Counted from the stretch's first letter, positions 7,945-16,814 are shown. The stretch is DNA of 64,000 nt from Bradyrhizobium sp. NDS-1 (GCF_032918005.1 NZ_CP136628.1:3643501-3707500); one strand, 5' to 3'. Numbers and translations are program-made. The notes: generated by a model not told the origin, from the letters alone.

Positions 7945-9183
7945 ATGCCCCTGCTGCAGGTCCTGCGTCCGACATTGCCCATCCTGATCGGCGCCTCGAT
8001 CATGCTGACGCTGAGCATGGGGCTGCGGCAGAGCCTCGGCATCTTCATGCAGCCGTTGACTCATGACATCCATATTTCGATCTCGGACTTCACGCTGGCG
8101 CTGGCCGTGCAGAACCTCGCCTGGGGCTTTCTCCAGCCGCTCGCCGGCGCAATGACGGTGCGCTACGGCTTCCGTCGCATCATGATCGTGGGTTCGCTGA
8201 TGTACATCGTGGGCCTCGCGCTGATGGCGACCGCGAACGGGATGATCAGCATCATGATCGGCGCCGGCGTGCTGATCGGGACGTCGCTGGCCTGCACCGC
8301 AGCCGCAATCGCGATGTCGGTGGCGGCGCGCGCGGTGCCCGCAACGGTGCGCTCCACCGTGCTCGGCATCGTCTCCGGCGCGGGCTCGCTCGGGGCGTTG
8401 TTGTCGGCGCCGATCGGACAGATGCTCAACGAGGGGTTCGGCTGGCGCATCGGCCTTGCCGGTTTCGTCGTCATGTCGGTGCTGATGATTCCGGCTGCCT
8501 GGTATGCGGGGCGCGTTGACCAGATCCCGCTGCCGAAGCCGGCCGCCGACGAGATCGACGATGCCTCGGCTGCAGCCGCGGCGAGAACCGCGTTCGGCAA
8601 TGCCTCCTTCGTGGTGATGACCTGCGCCTATCTCGTCTGCGGCATGCAGCTCGTCTTCCTCACCACGCATCTGCCGTCCTATCTGGCGATCTGCGGCCTC
8701 GATCCGATGCTGAGCGCGCAGACGCTCGGCATGATCGGCGGCTTCAACGTGCTGGGCTCGCTGTTCTTCGGCTGGGCCGGCGAGCGCTGGAACAAGCTGG
8801 CGCTGCTGGGCGGCATCTACATCCTGCGCTCGGTCGCGCTGGCCTGGTATTTCATGCTGCCGGCAACGCCGTTCTCGACGCTGCTGTTCGGCGCCATCAT
8901 GGGCTTTCTCTGGATGGGGGTCGGGCCGCTGGTCGCGGGCGCGGTCGCCGAGATGTTCGGCCTGCGCTGGCAGGCGATGATCCAGGGCCTCGCCTTCATG
9001 AGCCACCAGATCGGCAGCTTCCTCGGCGCGTATGGGGGAGGGCTACTCTACGACGCGCTTGGCTCCTACACCATGGCCTGGCGCATCGGCGTCGCGCTGG
9101 GCCTGGCGGGAGGCGTCGTGCAGGTGGCGTTCGCGCTTGTCAGGCCGTCACAGCCGCCGGCGCCGGTGTTGAAGGCGGCGTAG
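7945..9183 (+). CDS. MFS transporter
   Basis: A 412-residue protein with about twelve hydrophobic segments in two halves split by a loop near residue 200-215 (IPLPKPAADEIDDA). It is an intact major facilitator, related to the CynX/NimT or oxalate-formate antiporter-like branch (a GLRQSLGIFMQPL first helix), but the substrate cannot be told. AGGGAGAAGAAA precedes the ATG. A divergent TetR gene suggests drug or metabolite efflux or uptake under ligand control. Its 3' quarter recurs as remnants at 11570-11831 and 13449-13517. Confidence 0.88.
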   Translation: MPLLQVLRPTLPILIGASIMLTLSMGLRQSLGIFMQPLTHDIHISISDFTLALAVQNLAWGFLQPLAGAMTVRYGFRRIMIVGSLMYIVGLALMATANGMISIMIGAGVLIGTSLACTAAAIAMSVAARAVPATVRSTVLGIVSGAGSLGALLSAPIGQMLNEGFGWRIGLAGFVVMSVLMIPAAWYAGRVDQIPLPKPAADEIDDASAAAAARTAFGNASFVVMTCAYLVCGMQLVFLTTHLPSYLAICGLDPMLSAQTLGMIGGFNVLGSLFFGWAGERWNKLALLGGIYILRSVALAWYFMLPATPFSTLLFGAIMGFLWMGVGPLVAGAVAEMFGLRWQAMIQGLAFMSHQIGSFLGAYGGGLLYDALGSYTMAWRIGVALGLAGGVVQVAFALVRPSQPPAPVLKAA

Positions 9184-9221
9184 TACGGAGGGGCTGAGCG
9201 GCCCGTGTTGCGATGGAGATG

Positions 9222-11207
9222 TCATGCCGCAGCAATTGTGGCTCCATCCTGCCCGGGGGCTTCACGCTGCTGTTCCGTTACCCCCGTCGCGTCGATGCAC
9301 AGCCTGACGGCCTCGCCGATGCTCGTTGCAACGAGATCGGCCTTGGCGCCTTCCCGCAGCGATTCCAGGGCAGCCGGGTCAACGTCTTTGACCCAGCAGC
9401 CCAGGATGATGGTTGCCTTCGGCAGTTTCCGTCTCAGACGCCGCACGGAATACCGCATGTGTGCCGCAGCGTGGGCATCCAGATAGACCAGGCAGACGAT
9501 CGCAACGCCCGTCGTATCCAGACGAAAGACATTGGTCGTGGAAAGCGACGCCGCGCCTTCGACCCGCGCGGCGAGCCCGTGCTCGGTCGAAAGCTGGGCC
9601 AGCATGATCGCGGCCGCCTCATCGATCAGCGTGCGTCCGGCCACGCAGAGGACGGGGTGTTCGCCCTGCCAGTCCGGCGGGAGAGTCTCTTTGCGGAGGT
9701 AAGGCAGGTGTTCGTTGGCCGCATTCTCCGCAATGCCTTCAACCGCGGATGAGGCTTCGACATCTTTGGTTGAACTGCTCTTCGCGGGGGGCCGGTCGTC
9801 CTGTTCGGCAAGATCCGCTGCAAATTCGCTGACGGCGTCTCGAATCTTCGTGAGACGTTCCTGGTCGAGCGCATTGCGCTCCGCGTCGGCTTGCGCCATC
9901 TGCAAACCCTTCAGCGCAACCTCGTCATAATACGAAGCCAGCGAGCGCTCTTTCAAAAACTCCTCCGCCTTTTCGGCCGCTTCGGTCGGATCTCCCGCCA
10001 GCATCCGCTGATAGAAGATTTCCGGAGGAGAAAGCGCTGGCCGGTCTCCAAACATGACGTCGAGGAATTCCAATCGCTCCACATGCCGCCCGAGCACCAC
10101 GAGGCAAATCGTGAGGGGAGTCGCAAGGACAAGGCCGATCGGTCCCCAAAGCGCTGTCCAGAACGTTGCCGATGCGACGACGGCAACGGGTGAAAGCCCC
10201 GTGCTGCGCCCGTAAACCATCGGCTCGACGACATGGCCTACGATCGGTTCAACCACAAGAAAGAGCGCGAGAGTCCAAAGCAGCATCGACCAGCCGGGAT
10301 CGATGGCAACTGCGAGTGTCAGCGGAAATGCGGCGGCAATGACGGCGCCGACATAGGGAACGAAACGAAGCGCAGCCGCGAGGATGCCCCAGAGGATCGC
10401 GCTGGGAATTCCGATGACCCAGAGGCCGGTGCCGATCACCACGCCGAATGCACCGTTCAGGAGGAGCTGGGTCAGAAACAGCTTGCTGAGGCGGCTCGCT
10501 GCATCGTCCAATGCGGCGGTGGTGCGCTGCAGATCCGAGGAGCCCGCTAGCCGAATGAAGCGGTTACGAAGATCCTCGCGTTGAATGAGGATGAAGATGA
10601 CGAAAATGATGATGATGCCGGTGGTCGCGAGCGGATGAATGAGCGGAGAGATCAGGGTTCGCAGACTCTCCAGCGCGCCGGGATCGGGCTGGCGCACTTC
10701 GACTGGTACCGGTGGCGCCGAGGCATTTGAGCCAGCGACCATGCCGGTCCGGGGTGGGGACGGGGCATCCTTTGGTCTATCAAGCTCCTTGCTGAGATCC
10801 TTCAGCATGTCGGAAGCACGCTCCAGCGTGCTCCTGCCGGCCTTGGTGTCCCGGAAGGCCTGGATCTTGTCGCTGATCGTGGATTGATATCTGGGCAGGT
10901 CCCCAGCGAGTTGCGTCAGTTGGGTGGCGAGAAGGCTTCCTATCGCGAAGATCAGCATGAACGCGACGACAACCACGCTCACGACTGCCAATCCCCGCGG
11001 GGCATGGATTCGTTGCAATATTCCGACCAGCGGCGCCAGTACAAAGCTGAGGAGTATGGCCAGCGCAACGGGCACGAAGATATCTCGACCGAAATAGAGC
11101 ATCGAGATGATGATGACGGTCAGAACCGCGGTTGCTACTGCACCCAGCAGCGCCATGAGTTCTTCAGGGGTGCGAGGTTTGAAGGGCTGTCGCGTTACAG
11201 GCCTCAT
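9222..11207 (-). CDS. AI-2E/PerM family membrane protein with long cytosolic C-terminal domain
   Basis: A 661-residue protein. Residues 1-385 are the AI-2E exporter (PerM) fold: N-terminal hairpin helices, a loop with a proline-rich insert near 145-175, and later helices with VVEPIVGHVVEPMVYG and a GLSPVAVV segment. Family members export small molecules or act as Na+/H+ antiporters. About 275 residues follow: a charged, helical segment (about 400-500), then an alpha/beta domain with HPVLCVAGRTLIDEAAAI and RRLRRKLPKATIILGCW that reads like a Rossmann or B12-binding-type fold. The family is normally near 350-400 residues, so this is an extended form. Convergent with the MFS gene. Confidence 0.85.
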   Translation of the reverse strand: MRPVTRQPFKPRTPEELMALLGAVATAVLTVIIISMLYFGRDIFVPVALAILLSFVLAPLVGILQRIHAPRGLAVVSVVVVAFMLIFAIGSLLATQLTQLAGDLPRYQSTISDKIQAFRDTKAGRSTLERASDMLKDLSKELDRPKDAPSPPRTGMVAGSNASAPPVPVEVRQPDPGALESLRTLISPLIHPLATTGIIIIFVIFILIQREDLRNRFIRLAGSSDLQRTTAALDDAASRLSKLFLTQLLLNGAFGVVIGTGLWVIGIPSAILWGILAAALRFVPYVGAVIAAAFPLTLAVAIDPGWSMLLWTLALFLVVEPIVGHVVEPMVYGRSTGLSPVAVVASATFWTALWGPIGLVLATPLTICLVVLGRHVERLEFLDVMFGDRPALSPPEIFYQRMLAGDPTEAAEKAEEFLKERSLASYYDEVALKGLQMAQADAERNALDQERLTKIRDAVSEFAADLAEQDDRPPAKSSSTKDVEASSAVEGIAENAANEHLPYLRKETLPPDWQGEHPVLCVAGRTLIDEAAAIMLAQLSTEHGLAARVEGAASLSTTNVFRLDTTGVAIVCLVYLDAHAAAHMRYSVRRLRRKLPKATIILGCWVKDVDPAALESLREGAKADLVATSIGEAVRLCIDATGVTEQQREAPGQDGATIAAA

Positions 11208-11472
11208 GCTGTCCCTGTCCCGTCGTCCGCTGAGCGTTTACTGAATTCAGCTGCGGGAGTGCAGGACGACACTGCATCGGACAGCCGCTCAGGGCACTGG
11301 TCCACGCGGTCTTCATGAGCGGCGGCTGTGCTGCGGCCTCGCCATCGCATGCCAACCGTTCCATCCTGAAAAGGTTCCTGTGAGCGAAAAATGGCACGAT
11401 GCGCATCTCTGCCGATGGAGGAGCGCTTGGACCAAGGCCGATGTGGAGCCATCTGGCCTCATCACGCCTAAG

Positions 11473-11560
11473 ACCCCGCGACGTTCGCCTTTGAGCAGGA
11501 CAGAGACCGGACCCCGGGCCAGGCCGGGCGACGCAACGCGGGCTGCCTTCGCGTCGCCAT
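11473..11560 (-). pseudogene. Possible remnant of an acyltransferase gene 3' end
   Basis: The 370-base gap 11208-11577 has no convincing gene. Within it, a stretch resembles the 3' end of the acyltransferase gene at 13630-13720 in the same orientation: shared blocks include GACCCCGGGCC and GCAACGC-GGCTGCCTT with small gaps. Read on the minus strand it gives a frame with SPGLARG, against ALARG in the intact gene. The match is short and gapped, so it may be a relic or chance composition. The rest of the gap (11208-11470) showed nothing recognisable. Confidence 0.35.
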
Positions 11561-11569
11561 CCTGGGCGT

Positions 11570-11831
11570 AGGCCCCCTTGGTCGCGGCCGCCATCGCCGA
11601 GATGTTCGGTCTGCGCTGGCAGGAGATGATCCAGGGCCTCGCCTTCATGAGCTACCAGATCGGCAGCTTCCTCGGCGCATATGGAGGAGGGCTGCTATAC
11701 GATGCGCTGGGTTCGTACACGATGGCCTGGCGCATTGGCGTCGCGCTCGGCCTTGTCGGGGGCACCGTCCAGTTGCGTTCGCGCTGGTCCAGCCATCGCA
11801 GCCACCGGCGCGGGTGCTGAAGGCGGCCTAG
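11570..11831 (+). pseudogene. 3' remnant of an MFS transporter gene
   Basis: This stretch matches the last 254 bases of the intact MFS gene (8930-9183). Over 53 codons from GCCGAGATGTTCGG onward I count 15 differences, 13 of them silent, so about 90 percent identity. The reading frame covers AEMFGLRWQ, MSYQIGSFLGAYGGG and AWRIGVALGL. After TVQ one base is missing, which shifts the frame; restored, it would end VLKAA and a TAG at 11829-11831, as in the intact gene. No 5' part is present. The silent-site pattern shows the source was a functional, diverged gene and not a fresh copy of the neighbour. Confidence 0.88.
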
Positions 11832-11855
11832 GCGGGGCGCCATCCGAACTCTGGT

Positions 11856-12740
11856 CTATTTCCGGAACATCGAAATGTTTTCGCTCAACCAATCCACGAG
11901 AGACCGCGGCGCGTGGCCCGTCAATTCCCTGACTGTCGTAGTTGTTTCAGCGAGCGCCGACTGGTAAAAGAGGCGGTCCAATCCGAGCAGCAAGTCGGCA
12001 ACAAATTCATTCAGCCCTGTGCTGAGCAGTTTCTCGCGCTGCTCGGCCGGGCTTCGCTGCCGATATTTAACGGTCCGGCCGAGTAGCTTCGATATCTCTT
12101 CGGCGACCTCAGACATGCTTACCGCCCGTGGTCCGGTCAGGTGATAGACGCGCTGAGCGGTCGGGTGCGCGTCGTCCAGAAGAGCAATGCGCGCGGCATC
12201 GGCGACATCGCGCGTATCGATCAGGTTGACCACTCCATCGCCCGCTGCCCCGCCCCATGAGTCATCGGCAACCTGAGCGCCGGCTCGCGCAAGGATGTCG
12301 ACAAAGGTAGAAGGCCGCAAAACCGTGTAGCCGACGCCAACGGTCGCCAGATGCGCCTCGATTTGCATGTGCCAGTCCATCGGATGCAACAGTGAGGGCG
12401 GACCCATCGCCGACAATTTCACGATTCGACTCACGCCTGCGGCGGCGGCCGCGTCGATCAGTGCGATCTCATTGGCGACCTGACGAGGTGACGTGCCGTG
12501 GGCGAGAAATAGCTGATCGGCGCCGCGCAGGGCGCTGTCGAGCGTAGACGGTACGTCGAAGTCCACAGCCGCGATCGAAACGCCGGAGGGCAAGCGTTCG
12601 GCGTCCGGGTTTCGTGTTAGCGCCACAAGGTCCAGGGATTCGGAGGCCAAGCCTGCAATCAGGGCGGAGCCAACGCGGCCTGTGGCTCCGGCCACGGCGA
12701 TCCGGACGCGGCTGGCGTTGGGCTGGGAGGGCTTGGCCAT
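11856..12740 (-). CDS. NmrA-like NAD(P)-binding oxidoreductase (atypical SDR)
   Basis: A 294-residue protein starting MAKPSQPNASRVRIAVAGATGRVG. The nucleotide-binding motif GATGRVG is at the N-terminus, and the body fits the NmrA/azoreductase-like atypical SDRs (YTVLRPSTFVDIL, then the NLIDTRDVADAA motif, and YHLTGPRAVSMSEVA). Such proteins reduce quinones or act as redox sensors. It is divergent from a TetR gene with 58 bases between, and two 23-base repeats fill that space. It is probably repressed by that TetR. Substrate unknown. Confidence 0.87.
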   Translation of the reverse strand: MAKPSQPNASRVRIAVAGATGRVGSALIAGLASESLDLVALTRNPDAERLPSGVSIAAVDFDVPSTLDSALRGADQLFLAHGTSPRQVANEIALIDAAAAAGVSRIVKLSAMGPPSLLHPMDWHMQIEAHLATVGVGYTVLRPSTFVDILARAGAQVADDSWGGAAGDGVVNLIDTRDVADAARIALLDDAHPTAQRVYHLTGPRAVSMSEVAEEISKLLGRTVKYRQRSPAEQREKLLSTGLNEFVADLLLGLDRLFYQSALAETTTTVRELTGHAPRSLVDWLSENISMFRK

Positions 12741-12755
12741 CTGGGTATCCTTATG

Positions 12756-12801
12756 TATCTTGGAACGATCAGTCCAAGTATCTTGGAATGATCGTTCCAT
12801 G
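12756..12801. promoter_or_regulatory. Tandem 23-base operators between nmrA-like and tetR genes
   Basis: Two direct copies lie head to tail with a 23-base period, at 12756-12778 and 12779-12801. Both start TATCTTGGAA and contain GATC followed by TCCA; each is itself an imperfect palindrome around GATC. The second copy runs into the ATG of the tetR gene. Placement explains autoregulation: bound repressor would block both divergent starts. Confidence 0.72.
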
Positions 12802-13440
12802 ATGTCAAGCGAGAGCCCGATGAGCGGAAAGCCCCAATTCGATGACGGTGCCGTGATCAAAGCCGCGATGGAGGTCTTCTGGCGTCACGGCTACGCCGCA
12901 TCATCGATCGACGAATTGACGACGGCGATGGGTCTGTCACGTTCCAGCCTGTACAAGCGATTTCGGGACAAGGATGGACTGTTCCAGGAGGTGCTTTCGA
13001 TTTATGCCGGGCGCGTCTTGGAACGGATGAGCGGCGTTCGAGCCGATACAAAGCGCCAACAGCTCGAAGCGCTGTTGCTCGAATTCCTGCCGAGGGCGGG
13101 GAAAGCGTCGCGCCCTGCCGGTTGCATGCTGGCTCGATCCTGCGCCGAGATGGACGATTTGCCCCCCGCGGGTCGGTCAGTCGCGCTGGATGGACTGGCA
13201 AAACAGCGCGCAATCCTTCGCGAGATTTTGCGCGAGGCGGTCACACTCGGAGAGTTAACCCCAGCCGCCGATATCGATGGCCTGACATGGCACTACCTCG
13301 GTGTGTTGCAAGCCATCATGAATTTGCCGCAGGCCGGGGCGACGGCTGGCGAAGTTCGCCGAGTGGTCGAACTCGCGATGCTGGCATGGCCATCCGAAAC
13401 GACGACCAAGGCGACAATTCGCAAACGCCGAAGCGATTAA
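12799..13440 (+). CDS. TetR family transcriptional regulator
   Basis: A 213-residue repressor; two consecutive ATGs (12799, 12802) are possible starts. The helix-turn-helix reads IDELTTAMGLSRSSLYKRFRD. The C-terminal half has RPAGCMLARSCAEMDDLP, with a cysteine pair typical of the AcrR/YxaF-like subgroup. Divergent from the NmrA-like gene and separated by tandem repeats that are the likely operators. Longer upstream frames were rejected because they run over the operators. Confidence 0.9.
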   Translation: MMSSESPMSGKPQFDDGAVIKAAMEVFWRHGYAASSIDELTTAMGLSRSSLYKRFRDKDGLFQEVLSIYAGRVLERMSGVRADTKRQQLEALLLEFLPRAGKASRPAGCMLARSCAEMDDLPPAGRSVALDGLAKQRAILREILREAVTLGELTPAADIDGLTWHYLGVLQAIMNLPQAGATAGEVRRVVELAMLAWPSETTTKATIRKRRSD

Positions 13441-13448
13441 AGGCCGGG

Positions 13449-13517
13449 TTCATCCAGGTCACGTTCGCGCCAATCCGGCCATCGCAGCTACGGGCGCCGG
13501 TGTTGCGGACGGCGTAG
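13449..13517 (+). pseudogene. Third, short remnant of the MFS gene 3' end
   Basis: These 69 bases align without gaps to the last 69 of the intact MFS gene; I count about 52 identities. The reading gives FAPIRPSQLRAPVLRTA and TAG, against FALVRPSQPPAPVLKAA and TAG. It sits 8 bases after the tetR stop. The rest of the 177-base gap to the acyltransferase gene shows nothing else. Short but the gap-free match and identical stop position make chance unlikely. Confidence 0.65.
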
Positions 13518-13617
13518 GCGGACGCGAAGGGCGGAACGTCAGCTTTGCAACAGGAGAAAGCGCTGCGGTCTCAGGTGCATCACATCGTTTCCCGGGCGAA
13601 TAGCGGATGCAAAGGCG

Positions 13618-14859
13618 TCAGCTAGCAGCCGCGACCTTCACGTTGACGGGAACAGGCAGCTGGAGACGCAGACCCCGGGCCAAAGCCGGGCGGCGCAACG
13701 CCGGCTGCCTTGGCGGAAGCTTGCCAAAGCGCGAGAGGACCTGCATCAGCGCAGACCTGACGACCGGCTCGATCCTCGCGCAAATGAACCAGCAGACCAA
13801 GACAAGCAGGCCGAGCGCGATCCAAAGGGCCGAGGTGGCATCGAGGCCGGCATCGACCAGGGCACGAATGATCGCAGCGCCGATGACGTTGTGGGTGAGA
13901 TAGAGCGGGTAGGTGATCAGCCCGAGCGTCCTCAAATAGGCGGGTGATTCAGCAGCAGGGATGCCGGCCGAACGCCTGCTGCGGATTGCGGCCAAGGCAA
14001 TGAGCAGCACTGCGGCCGCCCAGACCATGATTGGCACAAGCGCCGATTGATCCGCGATGGCGGGCACCGACGTCAAAAGGAACGAGGCAAAGAAGTAGAT
14101 TTCCGCCGCGCCCGAAAGGCATGTGACGGCGACCGCGATCTGCTCGAGCGCGGTCAGTTGCCGGTTCGCTGAAATGAACAGCCAGATGCCGAGCGCGAAG
14201 AAGCAGCCGTGCGTTAGGAGGAACGCCGCGCAGGGCACCCGGAACATCAACATGATGAGATAGGGCAGGTCGGACGGCGTCGTGCAGGACAGCACCACGA
14301 GCGCGATAGCGTTGAAGATCGCGCTGTAGATGGTGAGGCCCAAGGCCAGGTGCCGCAGCGTGATCCTCTTCGTGAGCATCGCGCAGAACACAAGGCCATA
14401 GAACGCGATCTCGGCCGCCAGCGTCCAATAGACCTCGTCGAGCCAGTCGCCGGTGACGCCCTTTGGGACCATCAGCATGGCATGAATGTAGGGCAGGATG
14501 AATTCGGAGGCCGGCCCGCTCCCGAATATCAGCAGGACCAGGAGAGTGGCGGTGGCGCAGATCCAGACCGCCGGATAAAGCCTGAGCGCGCGGCCGAGCA
14601 GAAACGCGCCAGGCGAGGATTGGCAGGCCGAATTCGCAATGACGAAACCGGAGATGACAAAGAAGATCTCGACGCCGACCCAGCCGAACCAGGTGTAGGA
14701 CGCGGCGGAGGGGTAAAGTACGTCGGCGGCGACGTGACGTTCGAAACCCGGCACGCCGATCGACACCCAGGCCCAGGACCAGAACATCTGGTGGAAAATG
14801 GCGACGCCGAGCGCGGCGGCGAAGCGGAGCGGATCCAGCAGGGGCAAATGGCTTTTCAC
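13618..14859 (-). CDS. Acyltransferase family 3 membrane protein
   Basis: A 413-residue integral membrane protein with about ten hydrophobic helices. The start MKSHLPLLDPLRFAAALGVAIFHQ contains the family-3 motif (R-F-A-A-x-x-V, then a His in helix 1). Members transfer acetyl, succinyl or other acyl groups to sugars of exopolysaccharide, LPS or Nod factors. A GYWxL-like segment (VYWTLAAEIAFYG) is also present. It is a lone gene, so the substrate is unknown. The Arg-rich C-terminus (ALRRPALARG) is unlike the rest. Confidence 0.88.
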   Translation of the reverse strand: MKSHLPLLDPLRFAAALGVAIFHQMFWSWAWVSIGVPGFERHVAADVLYPSAASYTWFGWVGVEIFFVISGFVIANSACQSSPGAFLLGRALRLYPAVWICATATLLVLLIFGSGPASEFILPYIHAMLMVPKGVTGDWLDEVYWTLAAEIAFYGLVFCAMLTKRITLRHLALGLTIYSAIFNAIALVVLSCTTPSDLPYLIMLMFRVPCAAFLLTHGCFFALGIWLFISANRQLTALEQIAVAVTCLSGAAEIYFFASFLLTSVPAIADQSALVPIMVWAAAVLLIALAAIRSRRSAGIPAAESPAYLRTLGLITYPLYLTHNVIGAAIIRALVDAGLDATSALWIALGLLVLVCWFICARIEPVVRSALMQVLSRFGKLPPRQPALRRPALARGLRLQLPVPVNVKVAAAS

Positions 14860-14991
14860 GGCAATAGACCGGATTCATGCGACGATGACGCAGGAGATAG
14901 TGAATCCGGTCAGGGTGCTCTGCGAGGTGGGTCACACATGCTCCAGCGCGCCGACCGTGCAGATCTCAGTGTGGGGGTAGGTGTCCTCAGC

Positions 14992-15134
14992 TCTCGTGTC
15001 CCGGACGCAGCGCAGCGTCACGTCCAACAAAGCGCTGCAGAGCCGGGGCCCATGTCTCCCTTGTGCCGTGTTGGCCTCCGGGTCCCGGCTCTGCGCAGCA
15101 GCGTTGCACGCTGCAGCGCGTCCGGGACACGAGA
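14992..15134. repeat. Palindromic intergenic repeat with perfect 17-base arms
   Basis: TCTCGTGTCCCGGACGC (14992-15008) is exactly complementary to 15118-15134. Inner pairs such as GCAGAGCCGGG/CCCGGCTCTGC strengthen the fold. The 337-base gap between the acyltransferase gene start and rpmG contains this element, the rpmG terminator, and a leader (14860-14991) with no visible gene. Confidence 0.75.
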
Positions 15135-15140
15135 TGGCAC

Positions 15141-15170
15141 AAAATAAAACGGGGCCCGAAAGGGCCCCGC
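15141..15170 (-). terminator. Rho-independent terminator of rpmG
   Basis: On the minus strand GCGGGGCCC-TTTC-GGGCCCC forms a 7-base GC stem followed by GTTTTATTTT. It lies about 27 bases beyond the rpmG stop codon. Confidence 0.85.
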
Positions 15171-15196
15171 AAAACTCCTCGACGCTTAAGCCGATC

Positions 15197-15364
15197 TTAC
15201 TTGATCTTGGCTTCGCGGAATTCGACGTGCTTGCGCGCAACCGGGTCGTACTTCTTCTTGACCAGCTTGTCGGTCATGGTGCGCGAATTCTTCTTGGCGA
15301 CGTAGTAGAAGCCGGTGTCGGCCGAGGACACGAGCTTGACCTTGATGGTGACCGCTTTGGCCAT
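15197..15364 (-). CDS. rpmG: 50S ribosomal protein L33
   Basis: A 55-residue basic protein, [20 protein letters not shown] then [20 protein letters not shown] and [14 protein letters not shown]. This is the L33 family, cysteine-free form, a small protein of the large subunit near the E site. It is a monocistronic gene with its own terminator just downstream. It was found by translating the gap, since it is short. Confidence 0.96.
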   Translation of the reverse strand: MAKAVTIKVKLVSSADTGFYYVAKKNSRTMTDKLVKKKYDPVARKHVEFREAKIK

Positions 15365-15488
15365 GTTCAGAACCTCAGGAATGAAGGGAATCTGGAGCCG
15401 GCCAAACGGCCCGCGTTGGCCGGCAACCTAGCCAGAAACCGCCTGATGTCAAGGTTTTACACCCCGAAAACCACTCAAATCGGGCCTA

Positions 15489-16814
15489 TTACGCCTCGAA
15501 GAACCGGTTTTTCGGCCGTGGCAGGCCCAGATTCTCTCGCAAAGTGGTCCCTTCATACTCCTTGCGGAAAATCCCGCGCCGCTGCAGCTCCGGGACCACC
15601 TTGTCGACGAAATCGTCGAGGCCGGCGGGCAGGAACGGGAACATGATGTTGAAGCCGTCGGAGCCGTGCCCGACCAGCCATTCCTCCATCTGGTCGGCAA
15701 TGGTCTTGGCGGTGCCGACGAAGGACAGCCCGCCGTAGCCGCCGACGCGCTGGGCGAGCTGGCGCACGGTGAGCTTGTCGCGGGCGGCGAGATCGACCAT
15801 GCGCTGGCGGCCGCTCTTGCTGGCATTGGTCTCGGGAATGTCGGGGAGGGGACCATCCGGATCGAAGCCGGAAGCATCCGTGCCGAGGATGACGGAGAGC
15901 GAGGCGATGGCGCTGTCGTAATGCACGCGGCTGTCGAGCAGCGCGCGCTTCTCCCTGGCTTCATCGACGCTGTCGCCGACCACGACGAAGGCGCCTGGGA
16001 GAATCTTGAGATGCTCGGGATCGCGGCCGATCTTCTCCATGCGGCCCTTGATGTCGGCATAGAGCTTCTGCCCGTCGGCGAGGCTGCCGCCGCCGGTGAA
16101 GACGGCTTCGGCGGTCTCGGCCGCGAGCTGCTTGCCGTCTTCGGAGGCGCCGGCCTGCACGATCACAGGCCAGCCCTGCACGGGTCGGGCGATGTTGAGG
16201 GGGCCGCGCACTTTCAGATATTTGCCGTTGTGGTCGAGCGTGTGCATCTTGGCTGGATCGACGAACAGCCCGCTCTCGACGTCGCGCACGAAGGCATCGT
16301 CGGCGAAGGAATCCCAAAGACCGGTGACGACGTCGTAGAACTCGCGGGCGCGCTTGTAACGCTCGGCGTGCTCCATGTGGTCGTCGAGGCCGAAATTCAG
16401 CGCCGCGTCCGGGTTCGAGGTGGTGACGATATTCCAGCCGGCGCGGCCGCCGCTGAGATGGTCGAGCGAGGCGAAGCGGCGCGCGACGTGATACGGCTCG
16501 TCGAAGGTGGTCGAGCCCGTCGCGATCAGGCCGATGCGCTCGGTGACGGTCGAGAGCGCCGACAGCAGCGTGAATGGCTCGAACGACGTGACGGTGTGGC
16601 TGCGCTTCAGCGCGTTGATCGGCATGTTCAGCACGGCGAGGTGATCGGCCATGAAGAAGGCGTCGAACTTGCCGGCCTCTAACTTCTGGATCAGCGTCTT
16701 GATGTGCGAGAAGTTGAAATTGGCGTCGGGCCAGGCCCCGGGATAGCGCCAGGCGCCGGTGTGGATGCTGATCGGGCGCATGAATGCGCCAAGCTTGAGT
16801 TGCCGTTGTGCCAT
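15489..16814 (-). CDS. LLM class flavin-dependent monooxygenase (NtaA/SnaA/DszA type)
   Basis: A 441-residue bacterial luciferase-like monooxygenase. The N-terminus MAQRQLKLGAFMRPISIHTG and the stretch HTVTSFEPFTLLSALS, then SLDHLSGGRAGWNIVTT, are hallmarks of the NtaA/DszA group. These FMNH2-using enzymes oxidise nitrilotriacetate, sulfones or related compounds. No flavin reductase gene is adjacent, so the reductant must come from elsewhere. Function in sulfur or xenobiotic use is inferred from the family. Confidence 0.9.
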   Translation of the reverse strand: MAQRQLKLGAFMRPISIHTGAWRYPGAWPDANFNFSHIKTLIQKLEAGKFDAFFMADHLAVLNMPINALKRSHTVTSFEPFTLLSALSTVTERIGLIATGSTTFDEPYHVARRFASLDHLSGGRAGWNIVTTSNPDAALNFGLDDHMEHAERYKRAREFYDVVTGLWDSFADDAFVRDVESGLFVDPAKMHTLDHNGKYLKVRGPLNIARPVQGWPVIVQAGASEDGKQLAAETAEAVFTGGGSLADGQKLYADIKGRMEKIGRDPEHLKILPGAFVVVGDSVDEAREKRALLDSRVHYDSAIASLSVILGTDASGFDPDGPLPDIPETNASKSGRQRMVDLAARDKLTVRQLAQRVGGYGGLSFVGTAKTIADQMEEWLVGHGSDGFNIMFPFLPAGLDDFVDKVVPELQRRGIFRKEYEGTTLRENLGLPRPKNRFFEA

